From Acidobacteriota bacterium (GTDB lineage: Bacteria > Acidobacteriota > Blastocatellia > Pyrinomonadales > Pyrinomonadaceae): a DNA stretch of 64,000 bases. Location: assembly GCA_019639155.1 (NCBI GenBank), contig JAHBSJ010000009.1, positions 62,001-126,000 on the forward strand, written 5' to 3'. This document shows positions 46,351-55,140 of the stretch, in pieces (position 1 is the first letter of the stretch; each line of letters starts with the position of its first letter). Position numbers and translations under genes: made by a program. The notes below the pieces were generated by a model. The model was not told the DNA's origin. It searched no databases and saw only the letters and a list, made by a program, of their open reading frames with translations.

Positions 46351-47192
46351 ACTGCGGGCCAATCGCCGCAAAAAACGAATTCAGCACAGCCCTTGATCAC
46401 GATCTCGTCGTCCTCACGCCAGATCACCTCGGTCAAACCGCCCGGCGACAGCACGTTCACGCGCCGTTCCGTTTTCAGCAGGAATGAGCTAAGGACCGCA
46501 GCTCCGGAGGCACACGTTCCGGACGCTGCCGTCTCGCCCGCACCGCGTTCCCAAATGCGCAGTTCGATCGCATTGCGGTCGATGACGCGGACGAAAACGA
46601 TATTCGCACGGTTGGGAAAACGAGGATGAACCTCAAATTTGCGGCCAAGAGTGAGCCAGTCGAAGTCGAAATTATCAACATAGATACAGGCGACAGGATT
46701 GCCGACGTTCACCGCCGAGACCGAGTAGGTGCGGCCGTCGAGTTCGAAAGGCTCATTTACGACGGCGACACGGCGGATATCGGTGACGACGGGCACTTCG
46801 TCGCTTCCGAACCGCGGCCTTCCGATCTCTGCCTCGAACCAATAGGTCTCGCCGCCGCGTTCGAGAAACCGGTACCTCTTTACGCCGCTCCGCGTTTCCA
46901 GCCTAAGGATCTCATTATTCCAAAGCCCTTTATGATGTAGATACGCCGCGGCACAACGCGTTCCGTTGCCGGAAAAGCCGGCAATACTGCCGTCGGGATT
47001 CACTATCTCGCAGAAAAAATCGGCGTCTGCTGCTTCCGTGCGTTTCAGGATGGCGATGCCGTCAGAACCAACGCCTTCATGCCGATGGCAGATGGCTTTT
47101 GCCAGACGAGAGAGGTCGATGGGATCGGCGATATTATCGCGCTCGATGACTATGTAGTCGTTGCCAAAACCGTGAAATTTGCAAAATTCCAT
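46347..47192 (-). CDS. Diaminopimelate epimerase (DapF) homologue with both catalytic cysteines replaced by serine
   Basis: This 281-aa protein starts with the DapF pattern FCKFHGFGNDYIVIE and has both half-site motifs. The first is PDGSIAGFSGNGTRCAA, where Ser74 (TCC) stands in place of the catalytic Cys of CGNG. The second is GETAASGTCASG, where Ser224 (TCC) replaces the Cys of ACGTG. DapF uses these two thiols to invert the alpha carbon of LL-DAP. The rest of the fold looks intact. It may be inactive, act on another substrate, or represent a serine-dependent subgroup. No other dap gene is near. Confidence 0.85.
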   Translation of the reverse strand: MEFCKFHGFGNDYIVIERDNIADPIDLSRLAKAICHRHEGVGSDGIAILKRTEAADADFFCEIVNPDGSIAGFSGNGTRCAAAYLHHKGLWNNEILRLETRSGVKRYRFLERGGETYWFEAEIGRPRFGSDEVPVVTDIRRVAVVNEPFELDGRTYSVSAVNVGNPVACIYVDNFDFDWLTLGRKFEVHPRFPNRANIVFVRVIDRNAIELRIWERGAGETAASGTCASGAAVLSSFLLKTERRVNVLSPGGLTEVIWREDDEIVIKGCAEFVFCGDWPAV

Positions 47193-47201
47193 AATGGGAG
47201 A

Positions 47202-47780
47202 TCAGAGCCGCAAGCTCGCGCTGAAAATGGCTTTAAGATAGCGCGAAAGAGCGAGACTGTCTGCGGCGGTCTTTGCGTCAGCCGCGGTAAGGCGGTCGCG
47301 GATCTTGCCGTTGATGTTCACTCGAATTGGCTTGCCATTAGCGAAATAGATGCGCGTTTCATCGGGCTGGGGCCCATCGCCGTCCGCACGGCGAAAATGA
47401 AAGAGCAACTCGCCCGCTTCTGAGAAAAGCAGCTCATCATAAACGGTACGTGCTGAAACATTGCCCGTCATCTTAACGAAAACAAGCCGGTCGGGATAGA
47501 GGCTCTCTTCGGTGTCGCCGCCCGTGTAAAAGAATTTTACATGGGCGTTGAAAACGCCTACGGCTCGCCATTGGCGGTTGCGCGTATTGATGGCCAGCTC
47601 GTTCACGACGACCTCTCCGGACGCGGCAGCGTCATCGTCGGTTTCGGCTAGCCGCACTTTTTCGGCGATGCTGTTGTATCTCTGACGAATGTTCTCGACT
47701 CGGCTGTCAACCGACTGCGCCAGGACGCAGACCGGCCACAGCACCAATAATGCTGCGGTGGCGGAGAGGCTTTTTGTCAT
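47202..47780 (-). CDS. Secreted hypothetical protein
   Basis: This protein of about 192 aa has a signal peptide (MTKSLSATAALLVLWPVCVL, cut near LAQ) and a helical segment (VENIRQRYNSIAEKVRLAE). A beta-rich body follows (RAVGVFNAHVKFFYTGGD, ARTVYDELLFSEAGELLFHF). ATG at 47780 with AAGGAG upstream is the start; the open frame continues upstream only as shadow. I do not recognise a family. It is probably cotranscribed with the propeller gene that precedes it. Confidence 0.7.
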   Translation of the reverse strand: MTKSLSATAALLVLWPVCVLAQSVDSRVENIRQRYNSIAEKVRLAETDDDAAASGEVVVNELAINTRNRQWRAVGVFNAHVKFFYTGGDTEESLYPDRLVFVKMTGNVSARTVYDELLFSEAGELLFHFRRADGDGPQPDETRIYFANGKPIRVNINGKIRDRLTAADAKTAADSLALSRYLKAIFSASLRL

Positions 47781-47796
47781 TGCGACGCTCCTTTTT

Positions 47797-48843
47797 CTAG
47801 GGCACCCAATCGGCGATGAAGACGTTCGTGTCGCCTTCTTTCGCGTTGTTGCGGTTCGACGCAAAGACGATCTTCTTGCCGTCAGGCGAGAACATCGGGA
47901 ATCCGTCGAACGTCTCGTTGTACGTAACGCGCTCGAGGCCTTTGCCGTCGAGGCCGATCAATACGAGATCGAAATTGCGCTTGCGCGGATCGGTCGCGAA
48001 ATAGTTCGTACTGAAGATTATGCGTTTGCCGTCCGGCGTAAAGAACGGTGCGAACGAACCCGAATCGAGATTCGTGATCTGCCGTTTGTTCGAACCGTCG
48101 GCGTTCATCACCCATATCTCGAACGTGGTCGGCACGATCAGATGCTCAGCGAGCAACGCCCTGTAGCGGGCAAGTTCGGCGGCATCCTTCGGCGTCGAAC
48201 GTCGATAGACGATCTGCTTGGAATCCGGCGAAAAGAACGCGCCGCCGTCGTAGCCGGGTTCGTTGGTCAGACGCTTTACGTTCCGTCCGTTGATGTCCAT
48301 CGTGTAGATCTCCAACTCGCCGTCACGCTGCGAGGTGAAAACGATCTTTTTGCCGTCGGGGCTCACCGTCGCTTCGGCGTCGTAGCCGGGCGTAGTGGTC
48401 AGCCGCTTTGCCTTGCTGCCGTCGGCGTTCGCGATGTAGATGTCGTAATCCGGATAAACGGGCCAGACGTAGCCTCGCGACATGTCGGGCGGCTTCGGGC
48501 AGGCACGGTTGGCATGCTGCGTCGAGGCGTAGATGATCTTCTTGTCGCCTTTCAGATAATAGGCGCACGTCGTACGGCCGAGGCCGTTCGAGACCATTTT
48601 CAGGTTCGAGCCGTCCGCGTTCATCGTAAAGATCTGATCGCAGCCGAGGCCTTCGCGTTTTGATTGAAATATCAGCTTCTTGCCGTCGAACGAGAAATAC
48701 GCTTCTGCGTTCTCACCGCCGAATGTCAATTGCTTTATATTCTTGAATCGCTTCTCGCCTTCGACAAGGAGCTTGCTGTCTTGTGCAAATGATGCACCGT
48801 TAAGGGTTAGAATTGCCAAAAAAACAAGATACAACTTTTTCAT
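47797..48843 (-). CDS. Secreted TolB-like PD40 beta-propeller protein
   Basis: This 348-aa protein has a signal peptide (1-20) and about six PD40 blades, each with a variant of FSPDGKKIVFASNR (near 173, 205, 270 and 325) and linkers such as FTMNADGSNLKMV. Such propellers bind partners or ligands in the periplasm; it lacks the DPP-IV-type hydrolase domain. TATAAT (48851-48856) ends seven bases before the ATG and no ribosome site is visible, which fits a leaderless transcript. A small secreted protein gene follows 16 bases after it. Confidence 0.85.
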   Translation of the reverse strand: MKKLYLVFLAILTLNGASFAQDSKLLVEGEKRFKNIKQLTFGGENAEAYFSFDGKKLIFQSKREGLGCDQIFTMNADGSNLKMVSNGLGRTTCAYYLKGDKKIIYASTQHANRACPKPPDMSRGYVWPVYPDYDIYIANADGSKAKRLTTTPGYDAEATVSPDGKKIVFTSQRDGELEIYTMDINGRNVKRLTNEPGYDGGAFFSPDSKQIVYRRSTPKDAAELARYRALLAEHLIVPTTFEIWVMNADGSNKRQITNLDSGSFAPFFTPDGKRIIFSTNYFATDPRKRNFDLVLIGLDGKGLERVTYNETFDGFPMFSPDGKKIVFASNRNNAKEGDTNVFIADWVP

Positions 48844-48937
48844 AACTTAGATTATATTATTAGGACAATAATTTTTCGCATCGCCGAGTATCGCTTTTTT
48901 GCCAGATCGTTCGGAAAACCGTCGCGACCTATTGTAG

Positions 48938-49786
48938 ATGAGATTTGAGACCAGCAGAGATGTCCTTGATTGGTATGAACGCCAGCCGCGTGCGCTGACA
49001 CCGGAGTTTCTTTCGTCGATCCCTTGGGACAAGGTAAAGGACCATCCATTCGACGAAAAGTACGTGCCGGTCCTTTTCTATATGCGTGACGTCGAAACGC
49101 TGACCGATATGTACCACCGCGAACTGCTGCGGACGCCGACCGGAAAAGATCCGGACATCAGCAAATTCATGGAGCGTTGGGGCGTCGAAGAAATTACGCA
49201 CGGCGAGGTAATGAACCGTTTCCTGAACGAACTAGGCTACGAGACGGACGAAAAATGGCAAACTGAGATCCGCGATGCTGTAACAAAGGCGTATCAGGCG
49301 AACGCCTTTATGATCACGACGCTGACGAATCTGATCGGGAAAAAATTTACTGCGACGCATATGACATTCGGCGCGATACACGAGATGGAGGCCGCCCAAG
49401 GATATCGACGCCTGAAAACGCTGACCGATCATCCGGTGCTTAATCCGATCCTCGACGCGATCATCCGCGAAGAATCTGCCCACAACCAGTTCTATTGGAG
49501 CGTCGCAAAACTCGAACTTAGCCGAAACAAGACCGCCCGCCGCATCGCACGTTTTGTGACCGAGCGTTTTTGGGCACCTGTCGGCCAGGGCTCGCTGGCC
49601 AAACGCCGAACGCAATACCTTGTTTCCACGCTGTTCTCTGAGGGCGAAGGCATCGAAACGATCGAAACAAAGGTCACCCAACGCGTCCGCCAACTGCCCG
49701 GATTCGAGGACATAACAAAGATAACCGACACCATCGCGGATATGGCGGCAACTTCGGACGTGCCTTTTGAGGCAGCTCTGCCTTGA
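48938..49786 (+). CDS. Acyl-ACP desaturase-like di-iron protein
   Basis: This 282-aa ferritin-like protein has two EExxH motifs, EEITH (84-88) and EESAH (178-182), that hold the di-iron site, and VEEITHGEVMNRFLNELGYE and MTFGAIHEMEAAQGYRRL. It is shorter than plant stearoyl-ACP desaturases but resembles the bacterial DesA1/DesA2-like group. It would introduce a double bond in acyl-ACP in the cytosol. A hydroxylase role is also possible. Confidence 0.82.
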   Translation: MRFETSRDVLDWYERQPRALTPEFLSSIPWDKVKDHPFDEKYVPVLFYMRDVETLTDMYHRELLRTPTGKDPDISKFMERWGVEEITHGEVMNRFLNELGYETDEKWQTEIRDAVTKAYQANAFMITTLTNLIGKKFTATHMTFGAIHEMEAAQGYRRLKTLTDHPVLNPILDAIIREESAHNQFYWSVAKLELSRNKTARRIARFVTERFWAPVGQGSLAKRRTQYLVSTLFSEGEGIETIETKVTQRVRQLPGFEDITKITDTIADMAATSDVPFEAALP

Positions 49787-49796
49787 TCAGGTAGTG

Positions 49797-49982
49797 ATGA
49801 AGAAAATTCCTAAGTTCAAAAACGAAGACGAGAAGCGCGAGTTCTGGGCTACGCATTCGCCCCTTGATTATTTTGATCTTACGAAAGCCAAACGGGTCGA
49901 GATGCTTGGATTATCGCGAACCTCGGAATCATCATCCAGCGAGTGGGATAACGAAGAAGACGAAGCTTGCGGCAGTCTATAG
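49797..49982 (+). CDS. CopG-type antitoxin fragment (N-terminal part only)
   Basis: This protein of about 61 aa begins MKKIPKFKNEDEKREFWATH, then SPLDYFDLTKAKRVEMLGL, matching the N-terminal half of PF12441 CopG antitoxins. The usual ribbon-helix-helix part (KTISLRLP...) is missing; a polar run SESSSSEWDNEEDEACGSL ends it instead. No toxin gene lies nearby. It overlaps the convergent MBL gene by six bases. Possibly a degraded toxin-antitoxin locus or an independent small protein. Confidence 0.6.
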   Translation: MKKIPKFKNEDEKREFWATHSPLDYFDLTKAKRVEMLGLSRTSESSSSEWDNEEDEACGSL

Positions 49983-50933
49983 CGGCCGGTAGTATTCCAC
50001 GCCGGCGCTCATTTCAACTGCAATTTTGTTCTCTCTCGCTGCGTGGTCGAGGTGCGCGATGGCCTCTGAGATGGCGAGGAATCTATGTACATCGTGGCTG
50101 TGTGCGTCGGGGAAAAGCCGCAGTGCGACGTCGTACGCGGTCGTTCCGTCACCGATCAGAGAGATGCAGCGGGATTGTCGATCATCGATGGCGCGGACAT
50201 AGCGGTGAAATATCTCTTCGAAATCGGTTATCGGCTCGCCGTGGCCGCCGTGGACAAGCGTCGGAGCGAATGAGCGTATCCGCGCAAGGCTGACAAGATA
50301 TTCGCCGAGCGAAGGATAGCGTTCCGCCGGGTCGATCGGATGCGGGGAAAGGATCGGATTCGGCGTGATGCGTTTCAAGACGCAATCGCCGCAGATAATG
50401 GTTCTGTCCGCTTCTCGCAGAAAAGAGCAAGAGCCCGGCGTGTGTCCCGGCGTATGCAGTACGCGGAGCGAACCCGAATCGAATTCCAGCTCCATTTCGT
50501 CCTCGAGCGGAGAAAAGTCGCCGTCGGCAAGTGAATCCGTAAGCAGGCTGATGCTTTCGTAAAGTGCCTGCATCTCGTCAAAGACGCTGTCCGGCACGCC
50601 GGAACGCCGCATAAGCTGACGATGTTCTTCCTTTGCCAGACGCCCGAAAAGATGGCCCGTTTCCCAGTCGTGTATCAGTATCTCGGCGTTTTTCGCCTCG
50701 TCGCGGACCTGTTTTGCGAGGCCGCAATGGTCCTCGTGGGCATGTGTCAGCACGATACGCCGCACATCAGAAAAGGAAACGCCGTGCGAAGCAAGTTTTT
50801 CGCGTAATGCACGGGCCGCCTCGGGCGTTTTCGGCCCGACATCGATCAGCGTGAGCGGGTCTTCGCGTATGAGATATACGTTTACATCGCCGACGTAAAA
50901 TGGCGTTGGGATAGAAAGCGGGATGATCTTCAT
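49977..50933 (-). CDS. Metallo-beta-lactamase-fold hydrolase
   Basis: This protein of about 318 aa has the zinc motif THAHEDH (H64, H66, D68, H69), HTPGHTPGSCSF, ICGDCVLK and VHGGHGEPI, so the dinuclear site is complete. The C-terminal part (from about 235) is helical, with YDVALRLFPDAHSHDVHRF, as in the glyoxalase II-like/YtnP-like group with a winged-helix tail (LACTB2 type). ATG at 50933 (MKIIPLSIPTPFYVGDVNVY) is the likely start; the longer frame upstream has no homology. Substrate unknown. Confidence 0.85.
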   Translation of the reverse strand: MKIIPLSIPTPFYVGDVNVYLIREDPLTLIDVGPKTPEAARALREKLASHGVSFSDVRRIVLTHAHEDHCGLAKQVRDEAKNAEILIHDWETGHLFGRLAKEEHRQLMRRSGVPDSVFDEMQALYESISLLTDSLADGDFSPLEDEMELEFDSGSLRVLHTPGHTPGSCSFLREADRTIICGDCVLKRITPNPILSPHPIDPAERYPSLGEYLVSLARIRSFAPTLVHGGHGEPITDFEEIFHRYVRAIDDRQSRCISLIGDGTTAYDVALRLFPDAHSHDVHRFLAISEAIAHLDHAARENKIAVEMSAGVEYYRPL

Positions 50934-51253
50934 AACAAGCGTCGGGAGAGCGTCGGCGCGAAGTAAAATCAATATCACGCCGTGTCTGCAATATCCAAAT
51001 CCGCCGCCGGCGAGACGGCATTTCATACCGGGTCCGCAATTCACACAAACGTAATATTTTACTTGCCTAACCGCCTGTTTTGCGGTAAAAACATTACAGC
51101 AATTCGGTTGTGTCTTTTTAGCTCCCGGTTAGCGTTTGGTAAGTAAGCATTTAAGTGAAGACCATACGCGTAAGCCGTGACCCTCGCAATTTTGTGGAGC
51201 TAAGGACAAACCCGAAATTCTTCAGCCAAATTTTAGCATTCAGGAGAAATATA

Positions 51254-54200
51254 ATGAGAGATCTGAAGTCTGCGATTTCTGCCAGTTTTAAGGGCTTTGT
51301 GCTACTGGCAGCAGCAGTTCTATTTACTGCGGGCCACGCCGCGGGACAGGCACAGGCGACCGCCGCTGACCTGAGCGGAACGGTGGTTGACCCGAGCGGC
51401 GCCGTCGTTGCCGGAGCGACCGTTACGGCACGGAACGCCGCCACAGGCATTTCGCGAACCGTGACGTCCGACGGACAGGGCAACTACAATATCATCGGCC
51501 TGCCGCCGGGCGAATACGAGGTCTCGGCAGAGGCTGCGTCGTTCAGCAAGGTCGTAATTTCCGGCGTCCGGCTGACGGTCGGCCAGGCGGCGAATCTGAC
51601 AATTCCCATGAAGATCGGCGACCAGTCAGTGGTCGTTAACGTCACCAGCGACGACGTTCAGATCATCGAGACCACGCGAACGACCGTTGCGAACACCATC
51701 GATCAGACGCGGATCAACAGCCTGCCGATCAATGAACGTAGTGCAACGGGCTTCGCTCTCACCATTTCGACGGTCGGCCGCGACAACGGGCGTCCCGTCG
51801 GGCCGGCCCCGACATCGGGACTAAACATCGGCGGTCAACGCGGACGTTCGACGCTCGTCCAGGTTGACGGTGCGGATTTCACGGACAATTCGATCAACGC
51901 CGCACGTTCGACCGTTTCGCAGGAAGCAGTGCAGGAATATCAGGTCACGACGAACTCGTACATGCCTGAATTCGGGCGTGCGACCGGCGGTATCGTCAAC
52001 GTCGTCACCAAACGCGGCACCAGCGATTTCTCCGGCAACGTGTTCGGCTTTTTCCGTCACAAGACCATTCAGGCACGCAACGCGTTCGCTCCGGTCATTG
52101 ACGGCGACCCGAACAAGAAGCCGCCCTACACGCGTGCCCAATACGGACTTACGTTCGGCGGCCCGCTGAACCCCGGCAAAACGTTCTTCTTCGGTTCGTT
52201 CGAACAGCGACGTCGTCAGGAATCGGGCTTTTTCACGGGCGACATAACCGGCGGTGCCACGTCGAGCATCACCATCGGTGCCCCGTTCCTTCCGGTATCG
52301 CAGACATTTACTAATTTGACCGCGGCTCAGGTCACCTACATTCAGGGAGCACTCGGCAGCGGCAACGCCGACCAGATCAACCGTGCAATAGCCTATGCTC
52401 ACCTTGCCGCTATCGGCGGCCAGACGTCGATCAACGGCGGCAGCACGCTGGTCAACTTCGTCCCGGGCATCGGCGTTCCGGCAGGACAGGTCGTGGGCAA
52501 CCGCTTTGTACTTTCAGGTGCTCCGGTCCCGCTGACCACAAACTCCGCGGGCCAGTTCCTGGCGTTCCGCCCGCTCGGCCGGCTTGCACGCGTCTTCCCG
52601 ATCTCGGAAAGCAGCACGTTCCTTTCTTTCCGGGCAGATCACACCATCAATGCCGACAATCAGTTGAGCGTCCGTCTCGGCTTCAATCCCAGCCGCATCA
52701 ACGGCATTCAGGACGAGTCGCAGAACCAAACGCTCGGGCAGAACGATTACTCGCGAACCGGCATTCAGCGGCTCGAAGATTTCTCGTTCGGCAGCTCTCT
52801 GACCAGCATCCTGACGCCGCGGGTGATCAACGAACTTTATTACAACTACGGCCGCCGCGTCGCTAAGTTCGATTCGCAGATACCGAGCGTCGCACTGCAG
52901 ATCGCAGGAACCGGCTTCATCGGATCGAACCCGTTCTCGCCGGTCGACCGTGTCGAATCAAGGCATCAGATCCGGAACAACATGACTTGGGCGACCGCGA
53001 AACACACCCTCAAATTCGGTGCCGACTTTAACTGGGTCGCCGGTCAGGCTCGTTTCGACCTGAACTTCCCGGGCCTGTTCAACTTCGGCCAGCAGGCTGC
53101 CGGTTCATTGGTCACGGTCAACGGGGTCGCTTGCGATTCGCTGGCACTGACCGCCGCAGGCCTCGGCCGCTGTCCTGCACTGACCGCGACGCAGGCATAC
53201 GGACTCGGCTTCCCGAGCGTGTTCATTCAGGGCTTCGGCGATCCGAACAGCTCGCTCAGCAACAAGCCCATCGCGTTCTTTATCCAGGACACGTGGAAGA
53301 TACACCCGCGGTTCACCATCAATTACGGTGTCCGCTATGACTACGAATTCACGCAGGAATTCGCACCGTCGCCATTCACCGATCCGCTGACCGGCATCAC
53401 GCTGACAGCGAGCGATGTGCAGACCGCACAGGACGCGTTGAATGTAACGCAGGGATTCCCGCGTGACAATAACAACATCGCTCCGCGTGTCGGTTTTGCG
53501 TGGGATCTGGCCGGCAACGGCCGTACGGTCATCCGCGGTGCAGGCGGCATCTTCTATGACAAGCCGCTGCTCGCCGTCTCGTTCAACTCGAACATCGCAG
53601 ACGGTTCACAGCAGCAGCAGGCAACACTTTTGCCGATCGGCGGACCTTCGCCTTTGGGGCTGTTCAACGCATTTCAAGTGATGCACGGGACGCTCATTCC
53701 CTGTAACTTCGCAGGTGCAACGCCCGGCGTCAACTGCACGCCGGGACTCGCACCGAGTGCTCAATACCAACAGGGCCTAATGCGTTTCAACTCTTCGCTT
53801 TTCACCGGATTCGGCCCGATCCTGCCGTTCACGCTGCACGTCAGCAAGGATTTCGAATATCCGATGGCCGTGCAGGGCAACCTTTCGATCGAGAAGATGA
53901 TCGGCAAATCGATGTCGCTTTCCGCCACATATATCAACGTTACCGCAAAGCACCTCGCACATCCGCAGGATGTGAATACGGTGAATTCGCAGGCTCTGGT
54001 GGACAACTTCCGCCGGTTTACTGCGAACAACCCAGTCGCCTGCGGCGGACCGTGCCCCGCGGCCGGCCGTGCTCCGACAAGCTTGACGGAAGCCGCTTTC
54101 TTCTCGCTGCCGACGACGAATAGTGCTCTTTACACGATGATCGTGCCGGGCTTCGTCATTCGCAATAACACGACGAATCAGCTGATCGTCAGCCCGATCG

Positions 54201-55072
54201 CGGCGAACTTTTTCCGAAAGCTCGGCCCGAACTACTTCTTTGTCCGTGCCCTCACCGGCCTGACCAAAGCTCAGTTCGATCCGCTGCTCAACGGAACGCT
54301 TCGCACGCCGGGCCCGATCAATCCGTACGCTGACGTGAACGCTCAGATGTCGGACGGCAACTCGTCGTACAACGCGATGAACATCGAGCTGAAGAAGCGA
54401 TTTGCGAACAATATTCAGTTCTTTACCACCTATACATGGGCACACTCGATCGACGATTCGTCCGACCTGCAGACGCTGCTTAAGCCGCAGGACAACACGA
54501 ATTTCCGTGCTGAGAAATCGAATTCGCTCTTTGACCAGCGTCACCGCTTTGTCATGAGCGGCGTGATGGGTGCTCCGGATTCGTGGCGTGGAGCCGGCGG
54601 ATTCAAGAGCTTTCTGCACGGTTTCTCGTTCGCTCCGATCGTCGAGTTCGGCTCGGGCCGTCCGTTCAACATCCTCGCTGTCGGCGATGCGAACGGCGAT
54701 TTCCAGAGCACGAACGAGCGTCCTTCGGTACGAGCTGACGGTACGCTCTGCGCGACCGGCATCGACACCGACTGCCAGACGGGCATTTTTCCGGCGAACG
54801 GAACTCTGGGCCGCAACATGGGCATCACGAGCAACTATTTCTCGGTTGACGCCCGCGTGACCCGCCGCGTCCGCTTCAATGAAAAGGTGAACCTCGACAT
54901 CATCGCCGAGGGCTTTAACCTCTTCAACCGTTTTAACGAAGCTGCCGGCAACCCGTTCTATCAGGTGGTCAACGCTTTCGGCAAACGCAGCGGCGGCGGC
55001 AAATATTTCAGCCAGCCGACGTCGGCCTTCGACCCGCGTCAGTTCCAGTTCGGCCTCAAGCTGAGCTTCTAG
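51254..55072 (+). CDS. TonB-dependent receptor, Oar-like, with carboxypeptidase-regulatory N-terminal domain
   Basis: This protein of about 1272 aa has a signal peptide (1-32). A CarboxypepD_reg domain (about 38-125, LSGTVVDPSGAVVAGATVTA, YNIIGLPPGEYEVSAEAASF) leads into a plug domain with VQVDGADFTDNSINAARSTV and IVNVVTKRGTSDFSG. A 22-strand-type barrel ends in the aromatic signal FQFGLKLSF. AGGAG seven bases before the ATG fixes the start. It would import large substrates across the outer membrane using TonB. This architecture is the dominant outer-membrane importer type of Acidobacteriota. The substrate is unknown. Confidence 0.93.
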   Translation: MRDLKSAISASFKGFVLLAAAVLFTAGHAAGQAQATAADLSGTVVDPSGAVVAGATVTARNAATGISRTVTSDGQGNYNIIGLPPGEYEVSAEAASFSKVVISGVRLTVGQAANLTIPMKIGDQSVVVNVTSDDVQIIETTRTTVANTIDQTRINSLPINERSATGFALTISTVGRDNGRPVGPAPTSGLNIGGQRGRSTLVQVDGADFTDNSINAARSTVSQEAVQEYQVTTNSYMPEFGRATGGIVNVVTKRGTSDFSGNVFGFFRHKTIQARNAFAPVIDGDPNKKPPYTRAQYGLTFGGPLNPGKTFFFGSFEQRRRQESGFFTGDITGGATSSITIGAPFLPVSQTFTNLTAAQVTYIQGALGSGNADQINRAIAYAHLAAIGGQTSINGGSTLVNFVPGIGVPAGQVVGNRFVLSGAPVPLTTNSAGQFLAFRPLGRLARVFPISESSTFLSFRADHTINADNQLSVRLGFNPSRINGIQDESQNQTLGQNDYSRTGIQRLEDFSFGSSLTSILTPRVINELYYNYGRRVAKFDSQIPSVALQIAGTGFIGSNPFSPVDRVESRHQIRNNMTWATAKHTLKFGADFNWVAGQARFDLNFPGLFNFGQQAAGSLVTVNGVACDSLALTAAGLGRCPALTATQAYGLGFPSVFIQGFGDPNSSLSNKPIAFFIQDTWKIHPRFTINYGVRYDYEFTQEFAPSPFTDPLTGITLTASDVQTAQDALNVTQGFPRDNNNIAPRVGFAWDLAGNGRTVIRGAGGIFYDKPLLAVSFNSNIADGSQQQQATLLPIGGPSPLGLFNAFQVMHGTLIPCNFAGATPGVNCTPGLAPSAQYQQGLMRFNSSLFTGFGPILPFTLHVSKDFEYPMAVQGNLSIEKMIGKSMSLSATYINVTAKHLAHPQDVNTVNSQALVDNFRRFTANNPVACGGPCPAAGRAPTSLTEAAFFSLPTTNSALYTMIVPGFVIRNNTTNQLIVSPIAANFFRKLGPNYFFVRALTGLTKAQFDPLLNGTLRTPGPINPYADVNAQMSDGNSSYNAMNIELKKRFANNIQFFTTYTWAHSIDDSSDLQTLLKPQDNTNFRAEKSNSLFDQRHRFVMSGVMGAPDSWRGAGGFKSFLHGFSFAPIVEFGSGRPFNILAVGDANGDFQSTNERPSVRADGTLCATGIDTDCQTGIFPANGTLGRNMGITSNYFSVDARVTRRVRFNEKVNLDIIAEGFNLFNRFNEAAGNPFYQVVNAFGKRSGGGKYFSQPTSAFDPRQFQFGLKLSF

Positions 55073-55095
55073 TATCTGACGCTTAACACAACTCG

Positions 55096-55136
55096 GGCCG
55101 GAGCAACTCGTGTTTCTCCGGCCTTTTTCTTTTTTC
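55096..55136 (+). terminator. Intrinsic terminator after the TonB-dependent receptor
   Basis: GGCCGGAG (55096-55103) pairs perfectly with CTCCGGCC (55116-55123) around a 12-base loop and is followed by TTTTTCTTTTTT. It ends just before the queG start. Confidence 0.92.
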
Positions 55137-55140
55137 GGCG

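Noticed and set aside
51064..51085. Short hairpin ACCGC/GCGGT followed by A-run in the spacer before the TonB receptor
   Set aside because: The stem is five base pairs only and would lie in the leader of the minus-strand MBL gene; too weak to call a terminator or attenuator.
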